Position numbers and translations under genes: made by a program. Below are positions 1 through 9,468 of a stretch of DNA of 64,000 bases, one piece after another. This stretch comes from Parachaetomium inaequale (taxonomy: Eukaryota; Ascomycota; Sordariomycetes; Sordariales; Chaetomiaceae): assembly GCA_033296685.1 (NCBI GenBank), contig MU854381.1, positions 62,001 through 126,000 of the forward strand, given 5' to 3'. Each line of letters starts with the position of its first letter. Positions within the stretch are counted from its first letter, which is position 1. The notes under the pieces are model-generated. The model did no database searches. It was not told the origin of the DNA and worked only from the letters and a program-made list of their open reading frames with translations.

Positions 1-591
1 GGCAATCTGGTTGACGATGGAATTGCAGTTCTCGGCCAGCTGGCCCACGAGGTTCGCCCATCCCATTACATCGTTGGCGTAATGATGGGAGTTGACGACA
101 AAGATGAGCCCACCAGGAATGAAATTTGCCTGGTACGCCGAGATGACGGGCTTCGCGCTCGGAAGGCATTCGGGCTTCTCGCCGTACGCCATGTCCTCGA
201 CAACGAAACGGCCGGTATCTCCAAGGCAGGACGAGGAAAAGTGAGCCTTCTCAATGTCTGGCATGGAGGGTACGTCGTCTTCTGCCTCGAAGTATTTGAC
301 AACAAACTTGACAGTGCTGTCCCGCTTCTTGACGAAGGAATGGTCATCGTCATGGTCGTTCTTCTCGATTGTCCCGACCAGCTGTCTGCATTGCGAGAGT
401 GTCCTCTCGAGGCCCTCTCTCAGGGCGGCAACGGCCTTGGGTCTTTCTTCCTGTCCCAGTCTAAAGAACAAGGCGTAGCTGTTGTAGGTGCAGGCGGCGA
501 GATAATCCATGCTGGAGAACCTCAGTCTCTCCTCGGCTGGGTCGTTCTCCCAGCCTAGCGGGCGAAGTTGGTACTCCTCGGTCTTTGGCAT
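1..591 (-). CDS. BAHD-like acyltransferase (transferase family PF02458), 3' part outside window
   Basis: Open reading frame starting with ATG at 591 and running off the left edge, so only the first 197 residues are visible and no stop is seen. The fragment opens MPKTEEYQLRPLGWENDP, resembling fungal trichothecene 3-O-acetyltransferase-like and other BAHD-family proteins. It contains the catalytic H-x-x-x-D signature as HHYAND at residues 169-174 (His170 as general base, Asp174 structural), preceded by a hydrophobic strand (GGLIFVV). Family members transfer an acyl group from acyl-CoA to a hydroxyl or amine of a small molecule; the substrate cannot be told from the N-terminal half. The C-terminal DFGWG-type motif would lie outside the window. 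No intron is seen in the visible part. Family assignment is fairly safe, substrate unknown. Confidence 0.8.
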   Translation of the reverse strand, partial: MPKTEEYQLRPLGWENDPAEERLRFSSMDYLAACTYNSYALFFRLGQEERPKAVAALREGLERTLSQCRQLVGTIEKNDHDDDHSFVKKRDSTVKFVVKYFEAEDDVPSMPDIEKAHFSSSCLGDTGRFVVEDMAYGEKPECLPSAKPVISAYQANFIPGGLIFVVNSHHYANDVMGWANLVGQLAENCNSIVNQIA

Positions 592-1458
592 GTTGGGCAA
601 CGCTGAGCTGCGGAAGGCTTGAGGGCAACAAAGGCCGGTCAGTTCACCACTGCCACCACCCACCTTAAGTGCGATTTGAATGCCCGGGGGGCCTCATCCG
701 ACCCTGTTTGCCTTGGACCACATTGTCTGTCTTGGAGCGGCGCAGCGTTACATCGCTCAACTACCGTCGTGGATGACACGCGGGGCAGGAAAGGTACAGT
801 CCCCTCCTTGTTTGTTCGTTAGCGTCTGACATTGGGGCGAAGGTGGTCTCGCTCAAGTACCCTTGTTTTTTTTTTAAAAAAAAAAGAAGAGAAAAAGAAA
901 AAGAAATAGAAATGGAAAGGAAGGAAAAGGAGATGGAGGAAGATGTATATTTTCATTTTTCTTTTCTTTCCCAGTACTTTACTTCTTTTGTAACTTAATT
1001 TATAATGTCAAGGATATGTCAAGGGTCCCGTACTAACAAACAAACAAGGGTTGAACTGTATAGAGATGGAGCCGACGGCAGACACACAGTGTTAGATTGG
1101 GGGCCGCGTCGCCCCGCCAGGATGAGTTCATTGTGCGTATTCGGTTGGGAGTGGTGGTGGAGTTGCAAATCGGGGTCGATTCAGGTTCGGCTTTTCCCCG
1201 CTCCATCCAAGGAAGAGAATTGTTGTGTGAATCGGGTTAGGGTTGCTGGCAGCAGTCTGTCACGTGCACACGCATCACTGGCCGGGGTTTTCGCGATTCC
1301 GCTTGCCCGTTTCCTGATGCGTCTTGGACTTCGATTTCTCCTCCAATCCACGCTCCTCCATCTTTTTCGTTTGTGTGAATCGTTCCGGGACGCATTTCAA
1401 AAATCTACCTCCCTTCCCTTGGAACCCTCCGATTTTGACCCATTGACGTTGACCCATA
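592..1458. other. Intergenic region between divergent acyltransferase and helicase genes
   Basis: Holds the shared upstream region of two divergently transcribed genes. Most of it is occupied by the inverted-repeat element at 797-1058, including a purine-rich low-complexity run at about 865-945. No further coding region is supported. Confidence 0.6.
797..1058. mobile_element. MITE-like element A, Tc1/mariner type, TA-flanked
   Basis: A 262-bp segment bounded by imperfect terminal inverted repeats of about 28 bp. The left end starts CAGTCCCCTCCTTGTTTG and continues TTCGTTAGCG; the right end, read inward on the other strand, starts CAGTTCAACCCTTGTTTG and continues TTTGTTAGTA (21 of 28 positions match, several differences being C/T or G/A). 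Both ends abut a TA dinucleotide (795-796 and 1059-1060), the target duplication expected for Tc1/mariner/pogo-type elements. The interior has no transposase and includes an A/G-rich run. It shares termini and length with the element at 43940-44197, which is the main reason to call it mobile. It sits upstream of the helicase gene. Confidence 0.6.
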
Positions 1459-4400
1459 ATGCCGCGCCTAACCAAGCGGGCCCGCGAGCCCGAGGTCGTC
1501 GACCTGACCAGCACGCGACCCGCCAAATTACCACGCTACCCTTCGTCGTCGTACAGCTCGCAGCCCGCTGCGCCTGAACCCGGCCAACCATCTTCTAGTG
1601 CCTACGCCCCTGCACCCCCCAGTACAGCCTCCGTGCCAAATGGAACCCAGCGGTACTCCGCCAACGATGAGCTCGAGCCCTCAACACAGGATCTCACCCA
1701 AAGTGACGATGGTCCGCAGCGGGAGTTGTACGGCTCGCTGGGTATGTGTCCGTTCCAATGCTATACGAGACGTGCCAAAGCTGACACTGCACAGACGGCA
1801 AGATTGTGGGTGTAAGATACTACAACGGCATGGCTACGGCGGGCGAGGTGGTCATCTGCAAGAGAGAGCCCTCTAACCAGGTGGGTCGGGCATGTCTCGC
1901 TGTTGGGCTCTGCTGGTTGGGCTAACCCCGGACCGACAGTATGATTCCAATGCCATCCGGGTGGACAATGTGCTAGGAAGCCAGATCGGGCACATTCCGA
2001 GGGCAGTGGCCGCGAAGCTCGCCCCGTACATGGTACGTCTTGCTGTGGTGAATGTCTCGGCCCTGTTGTCCGAGTGCTCACACCCGCCAGGATAACGAAG
2101 ACATATCCGTTGAGGCTGTGCTCACCGGCGAGAAGGGCTTCTATGACTGCCCCATTCGCATGCACATCTACGGGACCGGCGACGCCCTCGGTCGTGCGGG
2201 ACTGGAGGAGCGTCTGAAGAGAGACAAGCTTGTTAAGGCCACTCAGCTCAAGCAGACCCGCAAGGAGAACGAGCAGCAACGGAAAGCTATGGGCTTGAAG
2301 AGCGGCCGCAGCACCGCCGGGTTTGCTGCCGCTGAGAAACCAGAGGTGTCTTTGGAGCAGCTGGCTCAGACCAGCCAGGCTGTCAACTTCCGCGTCGGTG
2401 GGGATATTGCCCAAACTTTGGCCATGGACGAGGACCAGCTCTCCAAGATGCCCGAGGCGAAGCAACCCGACGAGGTGTCCGCCAAGCTGTTGCCCTATCA
2501 ACTCCAGGGTCTTGCTTGGCTCACGGCCAAGGAGAACCCGGCGTTCCCGGAGCCAGGGTCGCCCGAGTCGGTTCAGCTCTGGAAGCGCGATGCCAAAGGT
2601 CGATACGTCAACGTTGCGACCAACTTCACCGTTGCTTCGCCCCCTAACCTCCTATCTGGCGGCATCCTGGCAGACGACATGGGTCTCGGTAAGACGCTGC
2701 AGGTTATCAGTCTGATCATGACTGGTGGGCCGGGGAGCACGCTCATTGTTGCGCCAGTTGGCGTGATGAGCAACTGGGAACAGCAGATTGAGCGCCATGT
2801 CTACGATGAGCACTTACCCAGCGTTGTCATCTACCACGGCGCTTCTCGCCAGTCCGCCATCAAGTCGATCAAGAATCACGGGGTCGTCGTCACAAGCTAC
2901 GGCACCTTGAGCAGCGAGGTAGCAACCGGCGGCCCTCTGTCCACGCATTCCTGGCGCCGGGTCGTTTTGGACGAAGGCCACACCATTCGTAACGCAAAAA
3001 CCAAGGCGGCCGAGGCCGCCTGCAAGTTGAAGGCACAGTCGAGATGGGTTCTAACGGGAACCCCAATGTAAGTTTGCAACAAACACGTCCCGGTGGTATC
3101 GCTGACTAAATATCCCAGTGTCAACAATATCAAAGACCTCCACTCTCTCCTCAAGTTCCTTCATATCACGGGCGGCATTGAACAGTCTGACGTGTTCAAC
3201 ACGGTCATTGCCCGGCCGCTGGCGATCGGTGAAGCCCGCGCCGAAGCCCTCCTGCAGTCCCTCATGAAGGATGTTTGCCTCCGCCGCCGGAAGGACATGA
3301 AGTTCGTCGACCTCAAGCTCCCGGCCAAGACGGAATACATCCACCGCATTACCTTTTGGGCGGGCGAGAAGAAGAAATACGAAGCTTTACTGTAAGCAGC
3401 CAGTGTGGCCCCTGAGTAGCCCGGGATACCACTGACATCTACCAGCTCCGAGGCGCAAGGCGCTCTGCAGGACTTCCAGAACAAGTCCAAGTCGGGCCAA
3501 AAGGGTAGATTCCAAGGCGTCCTCGAGAGACTGCTCCGCCTTCGCCAGACGTGCGTACCCTTTCCAGGTTTTAAAGCGATCGACGCTGACAAACACAGAT
3601 GCAATCATTGGACCCTGTGCAAAGAGCGCATCACCGATCTCATGAACCTTCTCGAGGAACAAGACATTGTCCCGCTCAATGACAAGAACCGCGCCCTCCT
3701 GCAGCAGGCGCTCCAACTTGTCATTGAGAGCCAAGAAGAGTGTCCTGTTTGCATGGAGCCCCTGACCGACCCCGTCATCACTCACTGCAAGCATTTCTTT
3801 TGTCGCGCTTGTATCTCCAAGGTGATCGAGATACAGCACAAGTGCCCCATGTGCCGCGCCGAGCTGGCCGAGGACAAGCTGGTTGACCCGGCACCCGAAC
3901 ACTCGGCTGAGGAAGAGGGGGAGGGCCTCGACCAGGAGACAAAAAGCTCCAAGACGGAAGCACTCCTCAAAATCCTCCAGGCTACGCTGAAGAATGATGG
4001 ATCCAAAGTGATAATCTTCTCGCAGTGGACATCTTTCTTGACCGTCATCCAGCGCCAGTTGGACGAGGCACAGTACACCTACACCCGCATCGACGGCAGC
4101 ATGAACACGTCTCAGCGCGATGCCGCTATCCGTGCTCTCGACCACGACCCCGCTACCCGCATCATGCTCGCCAGTCTGAGCGTGTGCAGTGTCGGCCTGA
4201 ACCTGGTCTCGGCTGATACAGTTGTCCTTGCTGACAGCTGGTGGGCCCCGGCCATCGAGGACCAGGCCGTCGACCGCGTCCATCGGTTGGGCCAGACCCG
4301 GCCCACCACGGTCTGGCGCCTTGTCATGGAGGGCACCGTCGAGGAGCGGGTGCTCGACATCCAGGGCGAGAAGAGAGAGCTTGTCAACAAGGCTTTCCAG

Positions 4401-4469
4401 GAGAAGCAGGGGAAGCAGAAGAAGACTAAGGAGACGCGGATGGCGGATATCTTGAAGTTGCTTGCTTGA
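1459..4469 (+). CDS. HIRAN-SNF2-RING helicase, HLTF/Rad5-like
   Basis: Seven exons: 1459-1741, 1795-1880, 1940-2032, 2091-3067, 3119-3391, 3446-3550, 3599-4469; 895 residues. All introns are 48-59 nt with GT-AG ends and restore one frame. Domains in order: a disordered basic N-terminus, HIRAN domain (about 95-185, DNA 3'-end binding in HLTF/Rad5), SNF2 ATPase with Walker A DDMGLGKTL near 349 and DEGH box near 448, a C3HC4 RING finger (about 654-695, CPVC...HCKHFFC...CPMC) inserted between the helicase lobes, and a C-terminal helicase lobe with SANDQAVDRVHRLGQT-like motif VI (here EDQAVDRVHRLGQTR). This order is that of HLTF/Rad5-type proteins that remodel stalled forks and act as ubiquitin E3 ligases for PCNA. 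At 895 residues it is shorter than typical Rad5, so it may be the HLTF-like paralogue. Nuclear location is inferred. Confidence 0.92.
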
Positions 4470-4892
4470 ACGCGGTGCGTTATTGATGGAAGCGTAGGGA
4501 TATACGGTGTGCAGATATCTGTTGCAACGAGAGCAGAATGTACTGGTATTTAGGGAGGGAGCTGGGCTACGTGAACACCCCGCGATGTTCGAGATATTAC
4601 TTTCTCAACGAAATGTCGAGGCTGGCCAAGATCATTTGTTACGAAGCTCAAGATAGCTATTTGATCCGACATAGAGCATAATAATACACACACTTGTAAT
4701 TCGTAGTGTCTCGCCGCTCTCTGAATTCTGCAAAATGTCGTACAGACGAAGCGAAAACAACAGGTTCAGGGGACCAAGCCCAGCATCAGAAGGGAAGAAC
4801 AATGTCAGGACATGCCTCGTAAGAATCGAATCGACAACCAGGTCATCATCACCCAACCCCCTTTCCAAGAATCATCACCCGAGGCCCGCTAC
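4470..4892. other. Convergent 3' intergenic spacer
   Basis: 3' untranslated regions of the helicase (plus) and AA9 (minus) genes meet here. No gene or repeat is seen. Confidence 0.5.
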
Positions 4893-6253
4893 TCAGGGGA
4901 ATGCCATCCTCCTCCGCAGCAACTCACGGCGACGGGCCTTGCTCTTACACTTCGGCTTGGGAGTAGCACCAGCACCAGCAGAAGTCGGCGTCGGTGTCGC
5001 CTCACCAGCACCCTCCTCCCTGTCCCCATCCCCACCACCACCACTCTCAGTAGTCCCGGTCTCCCCCGCGTTCACCGCCGCGGGCAGCTTGCCCCCAGGA
5101 ACGGGCTGATCAACCCCGTCGCCGAGTTTCTCGCCCTGGTCGGGCGGGCCCTGCACGTCGCCGGACTCGCACGCATGCTGGATGACGGTGCACATCTGCT
5201 CCTCCCAGACCTTGCACCCCCTGCTGCCCGAGGGCGGGGCGCTGTTGTAGCATTCGTCGAGCTGCCTGTAGCAGTCCTCGGCTCCCGCCCAGCAGCCGGC
5301 CTCGTCCGTGTAGACGGGCACGGCGGCGGCGCACCAGTTTGCGTTTTTGAGGAGGCACGTCGCCGGGACGAGGTCGTCGGCCTGTTTTTTCGAGCCTGTT
5401 TGCTGCTGCCGGGCTTTGTTGTTGGCGGAGGAAGAGGTGGGGAAGAAGACCTTGGGGCCGGCGACTTGGTAGGTGGACGCGTCGCCCGTGTAGACGTTGA
5501 AGGTCAGGCCTGGGTCGGCCGGGTCGGTGATGTGGCCCGGGATGGAGACGGTCTTGTCCGAGGGGATGGTGCCGCCCGAGGAGGCGCCCTCGACGTAGAG
5601 CTGCGCGCAGCCGACGTAGAATTGGGCGTCGACCTTGTCGTTGGTGACGTTTTGCAGCGTGATGATCTCGTGGCGGGCGAGGTAGTAGCCCGTGGGCAGG
5701 GCCGAGGGCAGGTTGATGCTCAGGAGGCCGTTGTTGTCGATGAGCTTCTCGGTGGCCCACTTCTTGGCGGCCGCGTCGAAGCCCTCGTCCCAGATCTTGA
5801 ACCAGCCCTCGCCCGCGGCCGGGTCGGACTTCATGTCGGACACCTGCTTCAGGTAGATGGCCATGGGCCCGAGATGGGACGGATCGATCGACCCAGGCTG
5901 GGCCGCGTCGGCCCACATGCGAAACTCGAGGGTCAACTTGGCGCCGGCCGGGGCAGGGCACGTGAATGCCACAGCCGTGTTGCCATCTCGGCCTAGAAAT
6001 GCTGTCAGGGTCTGTGGGAAATAGAAGAGGAAGGGAGACGGGCAAAAAAAAACTTACCACAAGCCATGTCCTCGGCGTTGAGGCCTCCTGCGATGGGATG
6101 CGTGGCGACATTGCCCTCCTTCGCCATGCGGATGCAGGTCCCATCGCCCTGGTTGACTTCGTCGACAAAAAGAGTGGTGAAGGTGGTGTGTGCTGCTGAA
6201 AAGGGGGCGAAGGCGGTCGCCAAACCGAGCGCGAAGAGAAGGGGGGACTGCAT
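4893..6253 (-). CDS. AA9 lytic polysaccharide monooxygenase (formerly GH61), secreted
   Basis: Two exons, 6253-6058 and 5992-4893, joined across a 65-nt GTAAGT...TAG intron; 431 residues. A signal peptide of 21 residues ends SAA, leaving His22 as the mature N-terminal histidine of the copper histidine brace. The second brace histidine is His105 in SHLGP, the second-sphere residues are His173 (ARHEIITLQ) and Gln189, and the axial tyrosine is Tyr191 in QFYVGC. Cys65 and Cys194 fit the conserved disulfide. These are the active-site residues of AA9 enzymes, which oxidatively cleave cellulose or related glucans outside the cell. There is no CBM1. Instead a long C-terminal extension follows: eight cysteines around residues 268-335, a Gly/Thr/Ser-rich linker, and a basic tail with RRRELLRRR. 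Activity is a strong inference; glucan specificity is not readable. Confidence 0.93.
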
Positions 6254-7910
6254 CGTCGGTCACAGACCTGCGTAGGCCAGCCCTCAAGTGAAGAATGAAT
6301 GCAGATCCAAGTGGAAATGGACGTTCAGGTCCAAAATGAAAGAAGAGTCGTCCTCCAGGGAGAAATCTGTCTTGCTTTTCTCAAGAAAACCGGAACGAAT
6401 GAAGGAGGATCTGAAGGGGGGTCTATCCGCTGGCGCAGCTGAAGGAGTGGCTAGCATTTAAAGCTGGTGAAACTTGAGAAGAGAACGTGTGGAGCCCTGC
6501 AAAGCGAGGTTAGTTCGACAAACAAAAACAAGACGAGGTTTGCCTCCAGGCTCCGGTGGGAGAAGATAACTGAGTCCAAAAAGATGGCCCGAAGACACGA
6601 GGCCAGCATCGGGCACGCGGGATCAACACAGTTCGAGGGTGATGAAAGGGGGTGGGTACTCACCCTGAGAGCAAACGGCCGAGAAGGCGTCCTTCAAACA
6701 GAACCCCCAACTGAACCAAAGAGAGTTGAGAAAAGCAGACACAAAGTTACCAGTCACAAGACAGAGATATATCCACCTCCCACTCTGCCGCACAACCAGC
6801 AAGGGGCTGTCCCCGGCCTTCGTCATCTGTGCCACATTCCCCGGAATATCCCAAGATAATAGGAGCGACCCAGGCACCAACTAACCGCATCCTTCCACTT
6901 TGCACTGCACATTTTTGGTTTGAAATAGAGGAATTCTCCGCCCCTTGCATGTCACGTAGGACAGGGCGGCTTGACATCAGCCGATGCGACCTCCCCCTGG
7001 ACCCGGACAGACCCGTCCTGCAACTCGGGCAGATGAAGCCAAGGGAAGCCATGTGGATCACGAACCACACCCAAAACCTAAAAACAGACCACTTGCCGCT
7101 TTCAGCCCTACCTTTTGGCGCGCAGGATATGAGCCGGGCGGTTAGAGAGCAAGTCAGGGGCCACGCCGTTTGTCAACAGCCGATGTCCTCCTGCAACATT
7201 TTGCTGCACATTGCCGAGACCTTCTGCTTTGGGACATCTGACAGGCGATAAGCCAGCTGCACAGCGTCACTGTTGTCAGCCCAGGCATTGCTCATGAGGA
7301 GCACCGGTAGGGGATATAGACGGATCGCTGCAAACTCCGGGGTTTGGATCGTGACCACGGCGGAGCGTTCGTCCGAACTGACATCATCCGGGCAGCACAT
7401 TGCGTGGAATTCAGGTTTGATCTCTCACAGCTGCGAGACAGCCAAGATAAAATACGCCGTCGGTAAGACCGAGCCGTCGGTATCAGTGCACTTGGCGGTG
7501 GCCTCCGGGGAAACGTTGAGGATCACCCACCATCTACTCTCCACAGCTGGTCTCTCGCGAACTAAATCACAATGACACAGGTCATGGCTGAGACCGTGAC
7601 AGGCAGAGACACTCGTCGACTGGTCTCGAGGAACTGCAGTGCACGTCCGTATCAGCAGAACCAAGACAAGAGGAAACCCGGCAGGAGAGGAGAGGGATCT
7701 ATTCCTTCAGTCCGGCGCCGACCCGACCCGGGGAGACGCCCCTGAACCACCCATCCAACATCTGAGAGAGTGCCAGATCACCAGTATTACGCCGCTCAAG
7801 CCAGCCGCCGATTATCCGCCTTCGAGATGTCGTACAGGTGTGTTGTATTTGATACATTATATAGTACACATTCGTTGCATCGTGGGTATCTGTTTTCGGT
7901 CCTTTTCCTT
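6254..7910. other. Upstream region of the AA9 gene, no further gene seen
   Basis: About 1.65 kb between the start of the AA9 gene and the 3' end of the Hsp10 gene. It should hold the AA9 promoter and 5' UTR. Open frames here have no recognisable domain and no consistent splice structure, so none is called. Confidence 0.5.
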
Positions 7911-8560
7911 TTACTCGTTGATCTTGGCCAGGATCCTGTAACACGCCGTGTCAGTACTAAGCCGGCCTGAAGACAATGATGATCCTCGGGGGGTGAACTT
8001 ACTCGCTGTCCCGGAAGAGGGTGTACTCCTCCTCGCCAACCTTGACGGGCGAACCACCGTACTAAAATCCCTGCGTCAGCGCCCATGCCATCATCCCTCA
8101 ACCATCACACCCCTCGAGATCTATCCCAAAGCCCAGTCAGTGTGTGCACATACCTGCGGAATCAGGACCTTGTCGCCGGCGTTCACGCCCATGGGCACGC
8201 GCTTGCCGTCCCGGTCGAGGGCGCCGGGGCCGACAGCGAGCACCTTGGCCTCGTTGAGCTCCTTGACGCTCGACTCGGGCAGGAAGATGCCGCTGGCAGT
8301 CTTGGCCTCGGCCTTGACGCGCTGCACGAGCACGCGGTCGAGGAGAGGCACGAGCGCCTTGATGCTGCGGAGCGAGGTGGCCTGCGGTGAGTTGGAGGTC
8401 AGCATGGCTGTCTTTTCGGCCGGATGGACACGGGTTCCGGCGGCATTGATGCGTTTCCACGTTCGTTCGAAGCTCCGCGGCGCTGGCGAGTCGAGCTCTC
8501 CCGAACAGAGCTCCAGGTGCACCATCAAGCTGGCTGCAGGAGAAGGAGTCAACTCACCAT
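7911..8560 (-). CDS. hsp10: 10-kDa mitochondrial chaperonin Hsp10 (GroES/Cpn10)
   Basis: Four coding exons: 8560-8558, 8381-8154, 8061-8003, 7935-7911; 104 residues. The first coding exon contributes only the initiator ATG, directly followed by GTGAGT; the next begins GCC ACC TCG CTC. The protein starts MATSLRSIKALVPLLDRVLV, contains the mobile loop (KAEAKTASGIFLPESS) that contacts Hsp60, and ends RDSEILAKINE, the normal length and termini for fungal Hsp10. It caps the mitochondrial Hsp60 folding chamber; import is by an uncleaved N-terminal signal in the family. A degenerate heat-shock element lies upstream at 8717-8736. Splice sites were chosen because only they join the conserved segments in frame. 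Confidence 0.95.
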
Positions 8561-9468
8561 TGTGAAGGATTTGTGTGTTGACTGCGAAACAACCGGGTGG
8601 TATTACGTGGTATCGAGGGCGTGATGGATCTTGCAGGAGAAAAGTCGGGGAAGGATGCTGGCAGGAGAGAGAGCTCCGTTTTCAATCGGCAAGAAAGCGG
8701 ATCACGATCCGGCGAGCTTCCAGGGACATCTAGAATGTCGCCAATTTTTTACTGGGTCCCCGGATGGCCGGCGCCAATTGGCTGTTGGGGCGTTGATTCT
8801 CCACACCAGGCATGTTTGGCAGGTTGTGATTGGCTCTGTCGAAGCCGGGAGGTCAGCTCCCCGGACAACGACCTCGGTGCATCAACACTCCAAACCCCAA
8901 ATCGACGTTGGAGGAGGATTAGAAAGTAGAAAGTAGAAGACAGTTCAGGTACCGGAAACGGCAGAGAGCCCGTTTGTAGGGCCGGTGCCAAGCGGTCGGT
9001 GTGTATTGATAATCTGCATGCAACCACTTTGCCGCAGCCCGGATTCAAGCCTCGTCTTTCTACCTGCACAATTCAGGGGCAACCCTCTGGCACGGCAAGA
9101 AAGTTGCGGCAGTGCAGAAACCACGTTCCGTACAAACTAAGTCTATGTATCCGCTGTACTGTATCATTCTCTAACGATGCATGTCGTGCTATCTACGCTG
9201 AGACGCCGCTCCCAGCGCCGTCCCTATCCCCAATATATTACGGCAACCTCTGAAAGCCCCGATGGATGATCCAAATCTAATGCACCCGCCCGCTCAAACT
9301 CCAGCCCAACCGCCCAGAGATCCAAACGCTTTAGACCAAACCATCATAGAGAATCGCCATCCTCGGCTTGTCATATCCTACACTCCGTAAAACGGCCCAA
9401 GAACTTTTCCCCTTTCCGTCCCTCCTGTCACTCATGCTTCCTCCCACCCTCTGCCCCTCGGCATCTTC
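8561..9468. other. Hsp10 promoter region and 3' flank of the kinase gene
   Basis: Roughly 900 bp with no supported gene. The half nearest 8561 is the Hsp10 upstream region, with one possible heat-shock element; the other half is the 3' UTR side of the Sat4-like kinase gene. Confidence 0.5.
8717..8736. promoter_or_regulatory. Possible degenerate heat-shock element upstream of hsp10
   Basis: Four contiguous 5-bp modules in alternating phase, cTTCc-aGGGa-cATCt-aGAAt, match the nTTCn/nGAAn pattern fully in the outer two modules and partly in the inner two. It lies about 160 bp upstream of the Hsp10 start codon, a plausible place for Hsf1 binding. It could be chance. Confidence 0.3.

Noticed and set aside
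4812..5996. A 394-codon open frame on the plus strand opposite the AA9 gene
   Set aside because: Antisense of a GC-rich coding exon with fixed third-position bias; the composition is typical of a shadow frame, and the AA9 frame has all family residues.
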